Shown here: one piece after another, positions 51,446 to 60,765 of the stretch | Layout: each line of letters begins with the position of its first letter | Numbering within the stretch: the first letter of the stretch is position 1 | Source: Streptomyces pactum | Lineage (GTDB): Bacteria > Actinomycetota > Actinomycetes > Streptomycetales > Streptomycetaceae | Reading direction: 5' to 3' | Assembly: GCF_016031615.1 (NCBI RefSeq) | Contig: NZ_JACYXC010000001.1 | Location: 6,014,001 to 6,078,000 of the forward strand | Length of the DNA stretch: 64,000 nucleotides | Notes under the pieces: generated by a model | Databases searched by the model: none | The model's input: the letters and a program-made list of their open reading frames with translations, nothing else | Told to the model about the DNA's origin: nothing | Program-made: the position numbers and the translations under genes

Positions 51446-53202
51446 CCGCCGCCCCGCCCGGCGGAACGCCCGCCGCCCCGCCGCCCGGTGACACCGGCGC
51501 TCCGGACACGGCCCCGGTGCCCGGCGGCACCGTCCCCACGCCCGGTGGCGGCCCGTCCGCCGCCCCGACGCTCAGCTACGCCAGCGGGACGGGCACCACC
51601 CCGCTGCTCGGTGACACCATCGGCGCCGACCTGGACCGGGCCGTCGCGCGGTTCGGCGACCGCGAGGCGCTGGTGGACCTGCCCACCGGCCGCCGCTGGA
51701 CGTACGCGGAGTTCGACCGCGCGGTGCGGGAGGTGGCGCTCGGCCTGCTCGCCCGGGGCGTCGCCCAGGGCGACCGGGTCGGCATCTGGGCGGTCAACTG
51801 CGCCGAGTGGATGCTGGTGCAGTACGCCACCGCCCGGCTGGGCGCCGTCATGGTCAACATCAACCCCGCCTACCGGGTCCACGAGCTGCGGTACGTGCTG
51901 CGGCAGGCCGGCATCTCGGTCCTGGTCGCCTCCACGGCGCACAAGACCAGCGACTACCGCGGGATGGTGGCGCAGGTCCGCGCCGACTGCCCGCAGCTGC
52001 GGGACGTGGTGTACATCGGCGACCCCAGCTGGGACGGGCTGATCGCGGACGGCGCCGGTGTGGCGCCGGAACGGCTCGCCGAGCGCGAGGCGGGGCTCTC
52101 CTGCGACGACCCGGTCAACATCCAGTACACCTCCGGCACCACCGGCTTCCCCAAGGGCGCCACCCTCTCCCACCACAACATCCTCAACAACGGCTACTTC
52201 GTGGGGGAGACGCTCGGCTACACGCACCAGGACCGGATCTGCGTGCCGGTGCCCTTCTACCACTGCTTCGGCATGGTGATGGGCAACCTCGCCGCGACCA
52301 GCCACGGCGCCTGCATCGTCATCCCCGCGCCCTCCTTCGACCCGGCCGCCACCCTGGCCGCCGTCGCCGGCGAGCGCTGCACCTCGCTCTACGGAGTGCC
52401 GACGATGTTCATCGCGGAACTGGAGCTGCCGGACTTCGACGCCTACGACCTCTCCTCGCTGCGCACCGGGATCATGGCCGGGTCGCCGTGCCCGGTGGAG
52501 GTCATGAAGCGGGTCGTGGACCGGATGCACATGGCCGGGGTGTCGATCTGCTACGGGATGACCGAGACCTCGCCGGTGTCCACCCAGACCCGCCGCGACG
52601 ACGACCTGGAGCGCCGCACCGGGACGGTCGGCCGGGTGCTGCCGCACATCGAGGTGAAGGTGGTGGACCCGGCCACCGGCATCACCGTGCCCCGCGGCAC
52701 CAGCGGCGAGCTGTGCACCCGCGGCTACTCGGTGATGCTCGGCTACTGGGACCAGCCCGAGCGCACCGCGGAGGTGATCGATGCCGCCCGCTGGATGCAC
52801 ACCGGGGACCTCGCGGTGATGCGTGAGGACGGCTACGTGCAGATCGTGGGCCGCATCAAGGACATGATCATCCGGGGTGGGGAGAACGTGTACCCCCGGG
52901 AGATCGAGGAGTTCCTGCACACCCACCCGAAGATCGCCGATGTGCAGGTGGTGGGTGTCCCGGACGAGAAGTACGGCGAGGAGATCCTCGCCTGCGTCAT
53001 CCTCCGCGACCCCGCCGAACCGCTGACCCGGGACGAACTGGCCCGCTACTGCGAGGGCCGGCTCGCCTACTACAAGGTCCCCCGCCATCTGCGGATCATG
53101 GAGAGCTTCCCGATGACCGTCAGCGGCAAGGTCCGCAAGGTCGAACTGCGGGAGGAGGGCGCCCGCGTGCTGGGCCTGGCCCCGGGGGGCGGCCTCACCT
53201 GA
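51442..53202 (+). CDS. AMP-binding fatty-acyl-CoA synthetase (FadD-like)
   Basis: A 586-residue ligase with a 40-residue Pro/Gly/Ala-rich N-terminal extension. P-loop [21 protein letters not shown]5 [12 protein letters not shown]7 [20 protein letters not shown]8 [20 protein letters not shown] and catalytic Lys in [14 protein letters not shown] are all present. It belongs to the acyl-CoA synthetase group with [14 protein letters not shown]. The start overlaps the previous gene by 4 bp, so two ligases of different branches are made together, presumably acting on related acids. A long perfect hairpin follows the stop. Confidence 0.93.
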   Translation: MTAAPPGGTPAAPPPGDTGAPDTAPVPGGTVPTPGGGPSAAPTLSYASGTGTTPLLGDTIGADLDRAVARFGDREALVDLPTGRRWTYAEFDRAVREVALGLLARGVAQGDRVGIWAVNCAEWMLVQYATARLGAVMVNINPAYRVHELRYVLRQAGISVLVASTAHKTSDYRGMVAQVRADCPQLRDVVYIGDPSWDGLIADGAGVAPERLAEREAGLSCDDPVNIQYTSGTTGFPKGATLSHHNILNNGYFVGETLGYTHQDRICVPVPFYHCFGMVMGNLAATSHGACIVIPAPSFDPAATLAAVAGERCTSLYGVPTMFIAELELPDFDAYDLSSLRTGIMAGSPCPVEVMKRVVDRMHMAGVSICYGMTETSPVSTQTRRDDDLERRTGTVGRVLPHIEVKVVDPATGITVPRGTSGELCTRGYSVMLGYWDQPERTAEVIDAARWMHTGDLAVMREDGYVQIVGRIKDMIIRGGENVYPREIEEFLHTHPKIADVQVVGVPDEKYGEEILACVILRDPAEPLTRDELARYCEGRLAYYKVPRHLRIMESFPMTVSGKVRKVELREEGARVLGLAPGGGLT

Positions 53203-53210
53203 TCCCGGCC

Positions 53211-53248
53211 GGCGTCCCGGCACCGGGCCCGCCCGGTGCCGGGACGCC
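53211..53248 (+). terminator. Perfect 18-bp-stem terminator of the ligase operon
   Basis: GGCGTCCCGGCACCGGGC (53211-53228) pairs completely with 53231-53248 around a 2-nt loop, 8 bp after the stop. It is the strongest hairpin I noticed in the window. Confidence 0.8.
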
Positions 53249-53416
53249 GCCCGGCGACCGCCGCGGACCGGGACCCCGCGTGGGAACAGCCGCCCGCGGA
53301 CGCCGCCCGCGGACCTCGTCCATGGGCATCGGTCCGGTCACGGGCAGCCGCCCGGCCCGGCGGGGGAGGCGGGCCGGGCCGGGCGGGGGCGCCCGGTGGT
53401 CCCGGTCCGTGGTTGC

Positions 53417-54133
53417 TCAGGCGTGCGGCGGGCCGTTGCGGATCAGGTCGTCGGCGGGGTCGTTGACCGGCTGCGGGGTGCCGGTGAGGTCCATGACGAA
53501 CAGCGGCAGCCGCAGTTCGTCGGCGCGGCTGCGGGCGTTGCGCACATAACCGGCCAGGGAGAAGAACACCGCGGTGGCCGAGTCCCGCAGTCCGGTCAGG
53601 AACAGGCACTCGACCTCCCGCAGGGTGGTGGGGTGCGTGGTGGGGTCGACCTGGGCCACCAGTCCGTCCCCGCGCAGGTCCACCCCGGTCAGCGACCGGC
53701 TCCGCGGGTGGCGCAGCCCGGTGAAGCCCAGCCAGCGCAGGTACTGGCCGGCGGCGTTCACCGCGTCGCGGGAGGTCCGTATCGTCACCGGGCGGAAGGC
53801 CGGGCGCCGCAGCGCGTCCGCGCCGCCGGGCTCGGTGCCGTCGGCGCCGGGGTCCGCCGGGTCCGGCTCGGGGGTGGGGGTGACCGGCACCCGGATCACG
53901 GTGCCGCACGGGCACCCCAGCTCCGGCTGCGGCCAGTCCTCCCGGCGGTCGCACATCGGGCAGCCCACCCGGACCCAGGAGTCCTCCCAGGTGCGGTGGG
54001 TGAGGACCCGGGGCGTGCCGTCGGCGGGGACGGGGAGGGTGACCGGCGCGCCGCAGGCGCACGGGAAGGTGGGCGGGGTGAAGGACTGCTCGTGGTGGCA
54101 CACCGGGCAACGCACCGGCACACTCCGGGTCAT
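53417..54133 (-). CDS. Zinc-ribbon protein with Mrr-like restriction-endonuclease fold C-terminus
   Basis: A 238-residue protein. Two zinc-ribbon-like units occupy the first 85 residues (VRCPVCHHEQSF with CACGAPV; VGCPMCDRREDW with CPCGTVI). A Pro/Asp linker follows. The rest (AAGQYLRWLGFTGLRHPRSR, LTGVDLRGDGLVAQVDPTTH, ATAVFFSLAGYVRNARSRAD, LPLFVMDLTG) follows the order of an Mrr/RecB-like nuclease core, with D...QVD in place of D...QxK. The missing Lys makes cleavage doubtful. GGAGG precedes the ATG. No partner gene; role unknown. Confidence 0.65.
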   Translation of the reverse strand: MTRSVPVRCPVCHHEQSFTPPTFPCACGAPVTLPVPADGTPRVLTHRTWEDSWVRVGCPMCDRREDWPQPELGCPCGTVIRVPVTPTPEPDPADPGADGTEPGGADALRRPAFRPVTIRTSRDAVNAAGQYLRWLGFTGLRHPRSRSLTGVDLRGDGLVAQVDPTTHPTTLREVECLFLTGLRDSATAVFFSLAGYVRNARSRADELRLPLFVMDLTGTPQPVNDPADDLIRNGPPHA

Positions 54134-54608
54134 CGCGCCTCCAGAGTGGGTTTCGGGGACGGCGGGCAGCGGACGCGGGGCGGCCCCGCGTCCATCCGCG
54201 TGGCCGCCCGTCACCATGCTCCACCACGCACGCCGCCACGGAGCGGGAAATGGTCCCATCTTCGTGGCGGAAGGTCCCCGGTGTCACCATTGGGTTGACG
54301 CGGGCCCGGGTGGCCGGTGTGGTGCCCCGGTGCCGGCGTGGCGCGGGCGCCGGCGGGCGGTGCGGCGCGGGCCCCGGTGTCACTCGGCCCGGGTGACCGG
54401 CGCGGCGCGGGCGCGGCCGGGCGGTGCGGCGGCGCAGCGGGAGCCGGGAGACGCCGCGGGAGCCGGGAGGCGCCGCGGGGTGGTGGCCGTCCGACGGCGC
54501 GAGCTGCGGCGCGAGGTCATTCGCGCCGCCGGACGGAGCCCGGTGGCCGGAAGGGGCGTCTTCCGGCAGGCGGTCGCCGGCCGGACCGTCGGCCGGCGAC
54601 CGCGGTCC
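54134..54608. other. GC-rich intergenic region upstream of the zinc-ribbon gene
   Basis: The first 160 bp contain the minus-strand promoter region of the zinc-ribbon gene. The rest is low-complexity GGC/GCG repeats (GAGCCGGGAGACGCCGCGG, GAGCCGGGAGGCGCCGCGG at about 54430-54480 as a direct repeat). No gene is recognised. Confidence 0.4.
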
Positions 54609-56066
54609 TCAGTCCTCGCGCAGGTCGCGCACCGCGGCCTCGACGCGCTTGCCGTAGTCGGGGTCGGCGGCGTGGAAGTGGGCGAGGTTCTTCTCGATGA
54701 CGTCGTCCCGGGTGACCTGGGAGAGGCTGCCGGCGATGTTGGCCACCAGCCGCTCCTTCTCCTCCTCGGACATCAGCCGGTACAGCTCGCCGGCCTGGAA
54801 GAAGTCGTCGTCCTTGGTGTGGGCGGGGGCGGCGTGGGTGCCGGTCCAGCCGGCGACCGCCAGCGGCGCGGACAGCGGCTCGCCGGTCTGCACCGGGCCG
54901 TCGTAGGAGTTGGGCTCGTAGTTCTTGGCGTGCCGGCCCTGGCTGTTGACGGCCATCAGCCCGTCCCGGCCGTAGTTGTGCGCGGCGGTCGCCTTCGGGG
55001 CGTTGACCGGCAGCTGGGTGTGGTTGACGCCGAGCCGGTAGCGGTGCGCGTCGGCGTAGGCGAACAGCCGGCCCTGGAGCATCTTGTCGGGCGACGGGCC
55101 GATGCCGGGCACGAAGTTGTTCGGCGAGAACGCGGCCTGCTCCACCTCGGCGAAGACGTTGTCCGGGTTGCGGTCGAGCACCAGCCGGCCCACCCGGCGC
55201 AGCGGGTAGTCGGCGTGCGGCCACACCTTGGTGAGGTCGAAGGGGTTGAAGCGGTATCCCGGCGCCTCGGCGGCGGGCATCACCTGGACGTAGAGGGTCC
55301 AGGAGGGGTGCACCCCGCGCTCGATGGCCTGCACCAGGTCGCGCTGGTGGCTGTTGGCGTCGCGGCCGACCGTCTCGGCGGCCTGCTCGGCGGACAGGCA
55401 GCGGATGCCCTGGTTGGTCTTGAAGTGGTACTTGACGAAGAACGCCTCGCCGTCGGCGTTGGTCCACTGGTAGGTGTGCGACCCGTAGCCGTTCATGTGG
55501 CGGTACGAGGCGGGGATGCCGCGGTCGCCGAAGAGCCAGGTGACCTGGTGGGTGGCCTCGGGGGCGTGCGCCCAGAAGTCCCACACGTTGTCCGGCTCCT
55601 GCACGCCGGTGAACGGGTCGCGCTTCTGGGAGTGGATGAAGTCGGGGAACTTCAGCGGGTCCTTGATGAAGAAGACCGGGGTGTTGTTGCCGACGAGGTC
55701 GTAGTTGCCCTCCTCGGTGTAGAACTTGACCGCGAACCCGCGCGGGTCGCGGACCGCGTCCGCGCCGCCGAGGTTGTCCGCCACGGTGGAGAAGCGCACG
55801 AAGACCTCGGTGCGCTTGCCCACGGCGGCGAGGAAGGCGGCCCGGGTCAGGTCCGAGACGTCGTCGGTGACCTCGAAGTGGCCGTACGCGCCGGAGCCGC
55901 GGGCGTGCACCACGCGCTCCGGGATGCGCTCGCGGTTGAACCGGGCGAGCTTCTCCAGGAGGTGCTGGTCCTGGAGGAGGAGGGGGCCGCCGGGGCCGGC
56001 GGTGGCGGAGTTCTGATTGTCGGCGACGGGGGCGCCCGACTCAGTTGTCAGCGTGTGCTTTGGCAT
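54609..56066 (-). CDS. katA: Monofunctional haem catalase
   Basis: Clade-3-type small-subunit catalase, 485 residues, starting [20 protein letters not shown]. Catalytic His in [17 protein letters not shown], Asn in [13 protein letters not shown] and the proximal haem Tyr in [14 protein letters not shown] are all present, with the NADPH-type surface typical of the family. It degrades peroxide; in this setting the main source is the uricase encoded 5 kb away. It has its own promoter (TTGACA-18-TAGTGT), and a motif shared with the hyi promoter lies just downstream of the -10 box, linking it to purine/glyoxylate control. Confidence 0.96.
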   Translation of the reverse strand: MPKHTLTTESGAPVADNQNSATAGPGGPLLLQDQHLLEKLARFNRERIPERVVHARGSGAYGHFEVTDDVSDLTRAAFLAAVGKRTEVFVRFSTVADNLGGADAVRDPRGFAVKFYTEEGNYDLVGNNTPVFFIKDPLKFPDFIHSQKRDPFTGVQEPDNVWDFWAHAPEATHQVTWLFGDRGIPASYRHMNGYGSHTYQWTNADGEAFFVKYHFKTNQGIRCLSAEQAAETVGRDANSHQRDLVQAIERGVHPSWTLYVQVMPAAEAPGYRFNPFDLTKVWPHADYPLRRVGRLVLDRNPDNVFAEVEQAAFSPNNFVPGIGPSPDKMLQGRLFAYADAHRYRLGVNHTQLPVNAPKATAAHNYGRDGLMAVNSQGRHAKNYEPNSYDGPVQTGEPLSAPLAVAGWTGTHAAPAHTKDDDFFQAGELYRLMSEEEKERLVANIAGSLSQVTRDDVIEKNLAHFHAADPDYGKRVEAAVRDLRED

Positions 56067-56103
56067 GGCGGACCTTCCGTGACTACTGCCCAGCGGTAGC
56101 GCG

Positions 56104-56147
56104 TTTCCGTATCGCGGACACTAGGGATCGCTTCAACAAAATGTCAA
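56104..56147 (-). promoter_or_regulatory. katA promoter with an operator shared with hyi
   Basis: On the minus strand TTGACA (56147-56142), 18 bp, TAGTGT (56123-56118). On the plus strand TTTCCGTATCGCGGAC (56104-56119) overlaps the end of the -10 and the start point. It matches the hyi operator at 13 of 14 positions over the core TTCCGTAT(T/C)GCGGA. Confidence 0.7.
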
Positions 56148-56232
56148 TGGTGAGGAAGGGTGCCGCCCGGCGGCGCTTGGGCGCGACAGGACAGGTCGGC
56201 GCCGCCGGGCGGAACTCGGGGGGAGGGGCGTC

Positions 56233-57954
56233 TCAGGCCCCGGGGAGCGGCTCGAACTCCCGCACCGCGTCGATCGACGGGCCGTGCGGGGTGTTCGCCT
56301 CCCGCTCGATCATGATCTCCACCAGCACCGGACGCCGCGTGGTCTGCGCCTCCTTGCGGGCCCACTCCAGCGAGCTGCGGATGTCCTTCGGGTCGTGGAC
56401 CCGGGTGCCGGAGCAGCCGTACGCCTCCATGATCTTGACGTTGTCCGAGCCGTACTCGTCGTAGTGGATGTCCACCTGGTAGTTCATGTCGAACGGGATG
56501 GACGCCTGCCGGATCAGGCCCAGGTACTCGTTGTTGAGCATGATGATCACGTACGGCACGTTGTACTGGGCCGCGACCGCCAGCTCCTCGACCATGTACT
56601 GGAAGCCGTAGTCGCCGACGATCCCGACGACCTCGTTGTCCTTCCCCTGGCCCTCCAGCGCCTTCTTCACGCCGATGGCCGCCGGGATCTCCCAGCCCAG
56701 CGGGCCGGCCTGGCCGCAGATCTGGTAGTGGCGCGGCTTGTACGCCTTCTGGTGCTGGCCGCCCCAGATCTGGTACAGGCCGATCGCGGTGACGAAGTAG
56801 GTGTCCTCGTCGAAGACCTCGTTGATCTCCTTGTACGCCCGCGGGGCCTTGATCGGGACGTCGTCGAAGTCCTCCCGCCGGGTCAGCGTCCGCCGCAGCT
56901 CCTGGACCCGGGCGACCCAGGCGCCGTCCGCGCGGCTGACGCCGCGGGCCCGGGCGGCGTCGATCAGCGCCCGCAGGAAAAGCTTGGCGTCCGAGACCAC
57001 GCCCAGGTCCGGCTCGAAGACCTTGCCGATCTGGGTCGCCTCGATGTCCACGTGGATGAACTTCCGCCCACCCCGGTAGGTGTCCAGGGTGCCGGTGTGC
57101 CGGTCGCCGAACCGGGCGCCGACGGCGAGCACCGTGTCGGACTCCAGGAACGACTGGTTGCCGTACCGCTGGGAGGTCTGCACCCCGGTCATGCCGGAGT
57201 ACAGCTCGTGGTCCTCGTCGATGGCGCCCTTGCCCATCAGGGTGACCTGGACCGGGATCCGCAGCAGCTCGACGAGTTCCCGCAGCTCTTCGGCGGCCTC
57301 GGCGATGATCACGCCGCCGCCGGCCAGGATCAGCGGCTTCTCGGCCGCCAGCAGCAGGTCCAGCGCCGCCTCGACCCGCGGCTGGTGCGGCCTGACCGTC
57401 TCCACCGTCAGCGGGGCGTCGATCTCCGGGTCGTACCAGATCTCCCGCTGGGCGATGTCCACCGGGATGTCGATCAGCACCGGGCCGGGACGCCCCGACC
57501 GGGCGATGCGGAACGCCTCGCGGAAGATCCAGGGGGCCTGCGCGGCCTCCTTGATCTGCACCGCCCACTTGGTGACCGGCTTGGCGATCTCCACGATGTC
57601 CACCGCCTGGAACGCCTCCTGGTGCAGCTTGGTGGAGGCGGCCTGGCCGGTGATGCAGATGATCGGGACGGAGTCCGCGATGGTGGTGTAGAGGCCGGTG
57701 ATCATGTTGGTGCCGGCCGGGCCGGAGGTGCCGATGGCCACGCCCACCTTGCCGGTGGTACGGGCCCAGCCGTCCGCCATGTGGGTGGCGCCCTCCTCGT
57801 GCCGGACCGTCAGGTGCTCGATCCCGCCGACCTGCTCCATCGCCTTGTACAGCGGGAGGATCGCGGCGCCGGGGCAGCCGTACGCGATGTCGACACCCTC
57901 GGACCTCAGGACGTGGACGACCGCCTCCATGGCGGGCATCTTCCGCAGTGCCAT
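56233..57954 (-). CDS. gcl: Glyoxylate carboligase
   Basis: ThDP- and FAD-dependent enzyme, 573 residues, joining two glyoxylates into tartronate semialdehyde plus CO2. It starts MALRKMPAMEAVVHVLRSEG. As in Gcl, the position that is catalytic Glu in other ThDP enzymes is Val-like: the N-terminal stretch reads IAYGCPGAAILPLYKAMEQV and then HLTVRHEEGATHMADGW. The ThDP motif GDYGFQYMVEELAVAAQYNV ...NNEYLGLIRQ is clear. It is the last gene of hyi-glxR-gcl, starting 3 bp after glxR. Confidence 0.96.
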   Translation of the reverse strand: MALRKMPAMEAVVHVLRSEGVDIAYGCPGAAILPLYKAMEQVGGIEHLTVRHEEGATHMADGWARTTGKVGVAIGTSGPAGTNMITGLYTTIADSVPIICITGQAASTKLHQEAFQAVDIVEIAKPVTKWAVQIKEAAQAPWIFREAFRIARSGRPGPVLIDIPVDIAQREIWYDPEIDAPLTVETVRPHQPRVEAALDLLLAAEKPLILAGGGVIIAEAAEELRELVELLRIPVQVTLMGKGAIDEDHELYSGMTGVQTSQRYGNQSFLESDTVLAVGARFGDRHTGTLDTYRGGRKFIHVDIEATQIGKVFEPDLGVVSDAKLFLRALIDAARARGVSRADGAWVARVQELRRTLTRREDFDDVPIKAPRAYKEINEVFDEDTYFVTAIGLYQIWGGQHQKAYKPRHYQICGQAGPLGWEIPAAIGVKKALEGQGKDNEVVGIVGDYGFQYMVEELAVAAQYNVPYVIIMLNNEYLGLIRQASIPFDMNYQVDIHYDEYGSDNVKIMEAYGCSGTRVHDPKDIRSSLEWARKEAQTTRRPVLVEIMIEREANTPHGPSIDAVREFEPLPGA

Positions 57955-57957
57955 CGC

Positions 57958-58854
57958 TCAGCCCTCGATCTTCCGGCCCGAGAGCCGCTCGACGCCGCGC
58001 AGCAGCGCGGAGTGGTCCAGGCCGCCGTCACCCTGGGCGCGCAGCGAGGCGACCAGGTTGGCGACCACGGCACCGACCGGGAGGGCGGCGCCGACGTTGC
58101 GGGCGGCGTCGGTGACGATGCCCATGTCCTTGTGGTGCAGGTCGATCCGGAAGCCGGGCTTGAAGTCCCGGTTGAGGAAGTTGTCCTTCTTCCGGGCCAG
58201 CACGGTCGAGCCGGCCAGGCCGCCGCCCAGGACGTCCAGCGCGGCGGCCAGGTCCACACCCGACTTCTCCAGGAAGACCACGGCCTCCGCGCACGCCTGG
58301 ATGTTGACCGCCACGATCAGCTGGTTGGCGGCCTTCACGGTCTGGCCCGAGCCGTGCGGACCGCACAGCACGATGGTCTTGCCCAGCGCCTCCAGGATCG
58401 GCCTGGCCTCGTCGAAGTCGGCCTGCTCACCGCCGACCATGATCGACAGCACCGCCTCGATGGCGCCGGCCTCACCGCCGGAGACCGGGGCGTCCAGCAC
58501 CCGGATCCCCTTCTCGGCGGCGTTCTTCGCCAGGTCCACCGAGGTCTGCGGGGTGATGGAGGACATGTCGATCAGCAGGGCGTCGCGCCGGGCGTTCTCC
58601 AGGATGCCGTCCTCGCCGTAGGCGATCGCCTCCACCTGCGGGGAGGCCGGGACCATGGTGATGATGACGTCGGCGTCCCCGACGGCCTCGGCTATGGAGG
58701 AGGCGGCGGTGCCGCCGGCCTTCGCCAGCCGGTCCAGCTTCTCCTGCTCCAGGGTGTAGCCGGTGACGGAGTAACCCGCCTTGATCAGGTTCTCGGACAT
58801 GGGCGAGCCCATGATGCCGAGACCGATCCACGAGATCTTGGGGAGGTTGCTCAT
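57958..58854 (-). CDS. glxR: 2-hydroxy-3-oxopropionate (tartronate semialdehyde) reductase
   Basis: A 298-residue beta-hydroxyacid dehydrogenase. The NAD(P) site is WIGLGIMGSPMSENLIKAGY, substrate binding DAPVSGGEAGAIEAVLSIMV, and catalytic Lys in GSGQTVKAANQLIVAVN. It reduces tartronate semialdehyde made by Gcl to glycerate. GAGAGGCAC precedes the ATG at 58854. It lies between hyi and gcl in one operon, completing the glycerate pathway. Confidence 0.95.
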   Translation of the reverse strand: MSNLPKISWIGLGIMGSPMSENLIKAGYSVTGYTLEQEKLDRLAKAGGTAASSIAEAVGDADVIITMVPASPQVEAIAYGEDGILENARRDALLIDMSSITPQTSVDLAKNAAEKGIRVLDAPVSGGEAGAIEAVLSIMVGGEQADFDEARPILEALGKTIVLCGPHGSGQTVKAANQLIVAVNIQACAEAVVFLEKSGVDLAAALDVLGGGLAGSTVLARKKDNFLNRDFKPGFRIDLHHKDMGIVTDAARNVGAALPVGAVVANLVASLRAQGDGGLDHSALLRGVERLSGRKIEG

Positions 58855-58931
58855 GAGAAGTGCCTCTCTGAGGTCGTACGAAGGTTCAGCGGGCGGGCGG
58901 TGCCGGGAGACGCTGCGCGCGGCGCGGGCGG

Positions 58932-59753
58932 TCAGGCCGGCAGCCAGCCGAAGGCCTCGGCGCTCGGGCGGTCGCCGGGCTTGTACTCCAGGCCCACCCA
59001 GCCGTCGTAACCGGCCTTGGCGAGCTGATCGAGCAGCCGCTCCAGGGGGAGCGAGCCGGTGCCGGGGGCGCCGCGGCCGGGGTTGTCCGCGATCTGCACA
59101 TGACCGGTTCTGGCGGCGTAGGCGTCGATGACCTCGGGCAGGTTCTCGCCGTTCATCGACAGGTGGTACAGGTCCATCAGGAACCGGGTGTTGTCCAGGC
59201 CGGTGGCGGCGTTGACCTTGTCCACCACCTCGATCGCGGCCGGCGCGCTCGCCAGCGGGTACTGCGGGGACTCCGGGGCGTTGAGCGCCTCGATCAGCAG
59301 CACCGCGCCCACCCGGTCGGCGGCGCGGGCGGCCAGCACCAGGTTCTCCAGCGCCAGGCTGTCCTGGATCTGCGGGTCCACGCCCTCGACCCGGTTGCCG
59401 TACAGCGCGTTCAGCGCCGTGCAGCCCACCGACTTCGCGAAGCCGGCGGCGACGTCGATGTTGGCGCGGAAGCGGTCCGACTCCGCGCCGGGCAGCGACA
59501 GCGCGCCCCGGTCCGGGCCGGGCAGCCGGCCGGCGTAGAAGTTCAGGCCCACCAGCCGCGTACCGGCCCGCTCCAACGCGTCCCGCAGGGCGTCGAGTTC
59601 GGCCTGCTCGGGGGTGGGCGAGTCGATCCAGGGCCACCACAGCTCGACCGCGTCGAAGCCGGCCGCCGCCGCGGCGGCCGGGCGCTCCAGCAGCGGAAGC
59701 TCCGTGAAGAGGATCGAGAGGTTCACATCGAAGCGCTGGTCCGGGAAACCCAC
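58932..59753 (-). CDS. hyi: Hydroxypyruvate isomerase family protein
   Basis: A 273-residue TIM-barrel sugar-isomerase-like protein. The metal ligands are seen in VLLIEALNAPESPQYPLAS, FLMDLYHLSMNGENL, HVQIADNPGRGAPGTGSL and WVGLEYKPG (Glu-Asp-His-Glu type). It interconverts hydroxypyruvate and tartronate semialdehyde. The GTG at 59753 has GGAAGGAG 8 bases upstream. It is first in the hyi-glxR-gcl operon, and an operator-like palindrome lies directly before the ribosome site. Confidence 0.93.
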   Translation of the reverse strand: MGFPDQRFDVNLSILFTELPLLERPAAAAAAGFDAVELWWPWIDSPTPEQAELDALRDALERAGTRLVGLNFYAGRLPGPDRGALSLPGAESDRFRANIDVAAGFAKSVGCTALNALYGNRVEGVDPQIQDSLALENLVLAARAADRVGAVLLIEALNAPESPQYPLASAPAAIEVVDKVNAATGLDNTRFLMDLYHLSMNGENLPEVIDAYAARTGHVQIADNPGRGAPGTGSLPLERLLDQLAKAGYDGWVGLEYKPGDRPSAEAFGWLPA

Positions 59754-59763
59754 TGGCGCGCTC

Positions 59764-59780
59764 CTTCCGTATTGCGGAAG
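59764..59780 (-). promoter_or_regulatory. Palindromic operator before hyi-glxR-gcl
   Basis: CTTCCGTATTGCGGAAG, with 6-bp arms. A second weaker copy (TTTCTGTGTGATGGAA) follows at about 59785-59800. Same core as the katA site. Confidence 0.7.
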
Positions 59781-59861
59781 TAAGTTTCTGTGTGATGGAA
59801 GAGTGCAGGGGGCTGCGGCGAGCTGTCAAGTGGGTCCGGCCGATTCCGCCGTGCCGCGCGC

Positions 59862-59867
59862 TAGGTT
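59862..59867 (+). promoter_or_regulatory. -10 box for leaderless expression of the next gene
   Basis: TAGGTT ends six bases before the GTG at 59874; no ribosome-binding sequence is present. Confidence 0.5.
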
Positions 59868-59873
59868 GGCCGC

Positions 59874-60125
59874 GTGAGACTGAGGGTTGAATTCACGACC
59901 GAGCCGTTCGATCTGGACGAGGCGCCCCCGCACGCGGTGGTCGCCCGCGAGGTGGTCCACTCCGCCGACCTGGACGCGGTGGACGTCGGGCCCTTCGGCA
60001 ACACCGCCGAGGGCCGGGCCGAGGTGGTGCTGGCCGCCGTGTCCGACCTGCTGCGGCGCTCCCTGGACGCCGGTGCCACCCGGGTGTCGCTCCAGGTCAA
60101 CGTCGTCGGGGAGGGCCAGGGGTGA
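59874..60125 (+). CDS. Small conserved protein, possibly thiamine-binding-like (MTH1187 fold)
   Basis: An 83-residue protein starting RLRVEFTTEPFDLDEAPPHA and containing VDVGPFGNTAEGRAEVVL and ATRVSLQVNVV. The alternating beta-alpha pattern suggests the small MTH1187/YkoF-type fold, but I am not certain of the family. It is a leaderless start followed by a 4-bp overlap (GTGA) with a helix-turn-helix gene, so the two act together. Both precede uraD and may belong to the regulation of purine breakdown. Confidence 0.7.
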   Translation: MRLRVEFTTEPFDLDEAPPHAVVAREVVHSADLDAVDVGPFGNTAEGRAEVVLAAVSDLLRRSLDAGATRVSLQVNVVGEGQG

Positions 60126-60526
60126 CCGAGCCGGCCGACCACCCGTTCGTCGCGGCGGTCAAGCCGCTGGTGGATGCCATGGGCGGGGAGATGATCGCCC
60201 CCGGCAGCGCCGAGGGGGACGACGTGGTGCTGTCCTGGGAGGGGCGGGAGGTGGTCGCCGTCCGGCTTCCGCACCTGTCCGACTCCCTGGACCACCTCCT
60301 CGCCGAGCTGGAGCGGCGCCACGGCATGCCGCTCGCCGAGCTGGACCGCAAGACCAAGCAGTCGGTGGTGCGCATCCTGGAGCAGCGCGGCGCGTTCTCG
60401 GTGCGCCACGGCGTGGAGACGGTGGCCGGCGCGCTGGGCGTCAGCCGGTTCACCGTCTACAACTACCTCAACCGGGAAGGTGCCCGGGAGGGTACCCGCC
60501 GGGGCCCCGCCGCCGGCCGGGAGTGA
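60122..60526 (+). CDS. Helix-turn-helix protein upstream of the urate genes
   Basis: A 134-residue protein. The N-terminal 60 residues (FVAAVKPLVDAMGGEMIAPG, VVLSWEGREVVAVRLPHLSD) form a small alpha/beta domain. The C-terminal part is a Fis/HTH_8-like helix-turn-helix (KTKQSVVRILEQRGAFSVRH, GVETVAGALGVSRFTVYNYL). It is coupled to the preceding 83-residue gene by GTGA. Position suggests a regulator of the uraD-uraH-uricase operon, but this is inference from context. Confidence 0.8.
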   Translation: MTEPADHPFVAAVKPLVDAMGGEMIAPGSAEGDDVVLSWEGREVVAVRLPHLSDSLDHLLAELERRHGMPLAELDRKTKQSVVRILEQRGAFSVRHGVETVAGALGVSRFTVYNYLNREGAREGTRRGPAAGRE

Positions 60527-60708
60527 CCGCGGCGGGCCGCGCCGGGGCCTGACGGTCCGTCGCGGCGGCCGGTCCCGGACGGCCCCGCCGTGACCTCCCC
60601 GCGGCCCCGCGGCCGGGTCCCGGCGCGCCGCCGCCGGGCTGCTCGCCGGCCACCGGCCGCCGCGCCGCGGGCCGGTGGGCCCGCGGTCGCCCGCCGTTCA
60701 TGCTCGCG

Positions 60709-60759
60709 GCGGAAGTTTTCAACAAACTGTTGACGTTCCGCGCCGGGGGCTCCTACCTT
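60709..60759 (+). promoter_or_regulatory. uraD promoter with overlapping inverted repeats, leaderless start
   Basis: -35 TTGACG (60730-60735), 18 bp, -10 TACCTT (60754-60759), six bases, then GTG 60766. GCGGAA (60709-60714) and TTCCGC (60736-60741) are the outer arms, and TTCAAC (60718-60723) and GTTGA (60729-60733) the inner arms, of an inverted repeat covering the -35. Confidence 0.7.
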
Positions 60760-60765
60760 CCCGGT

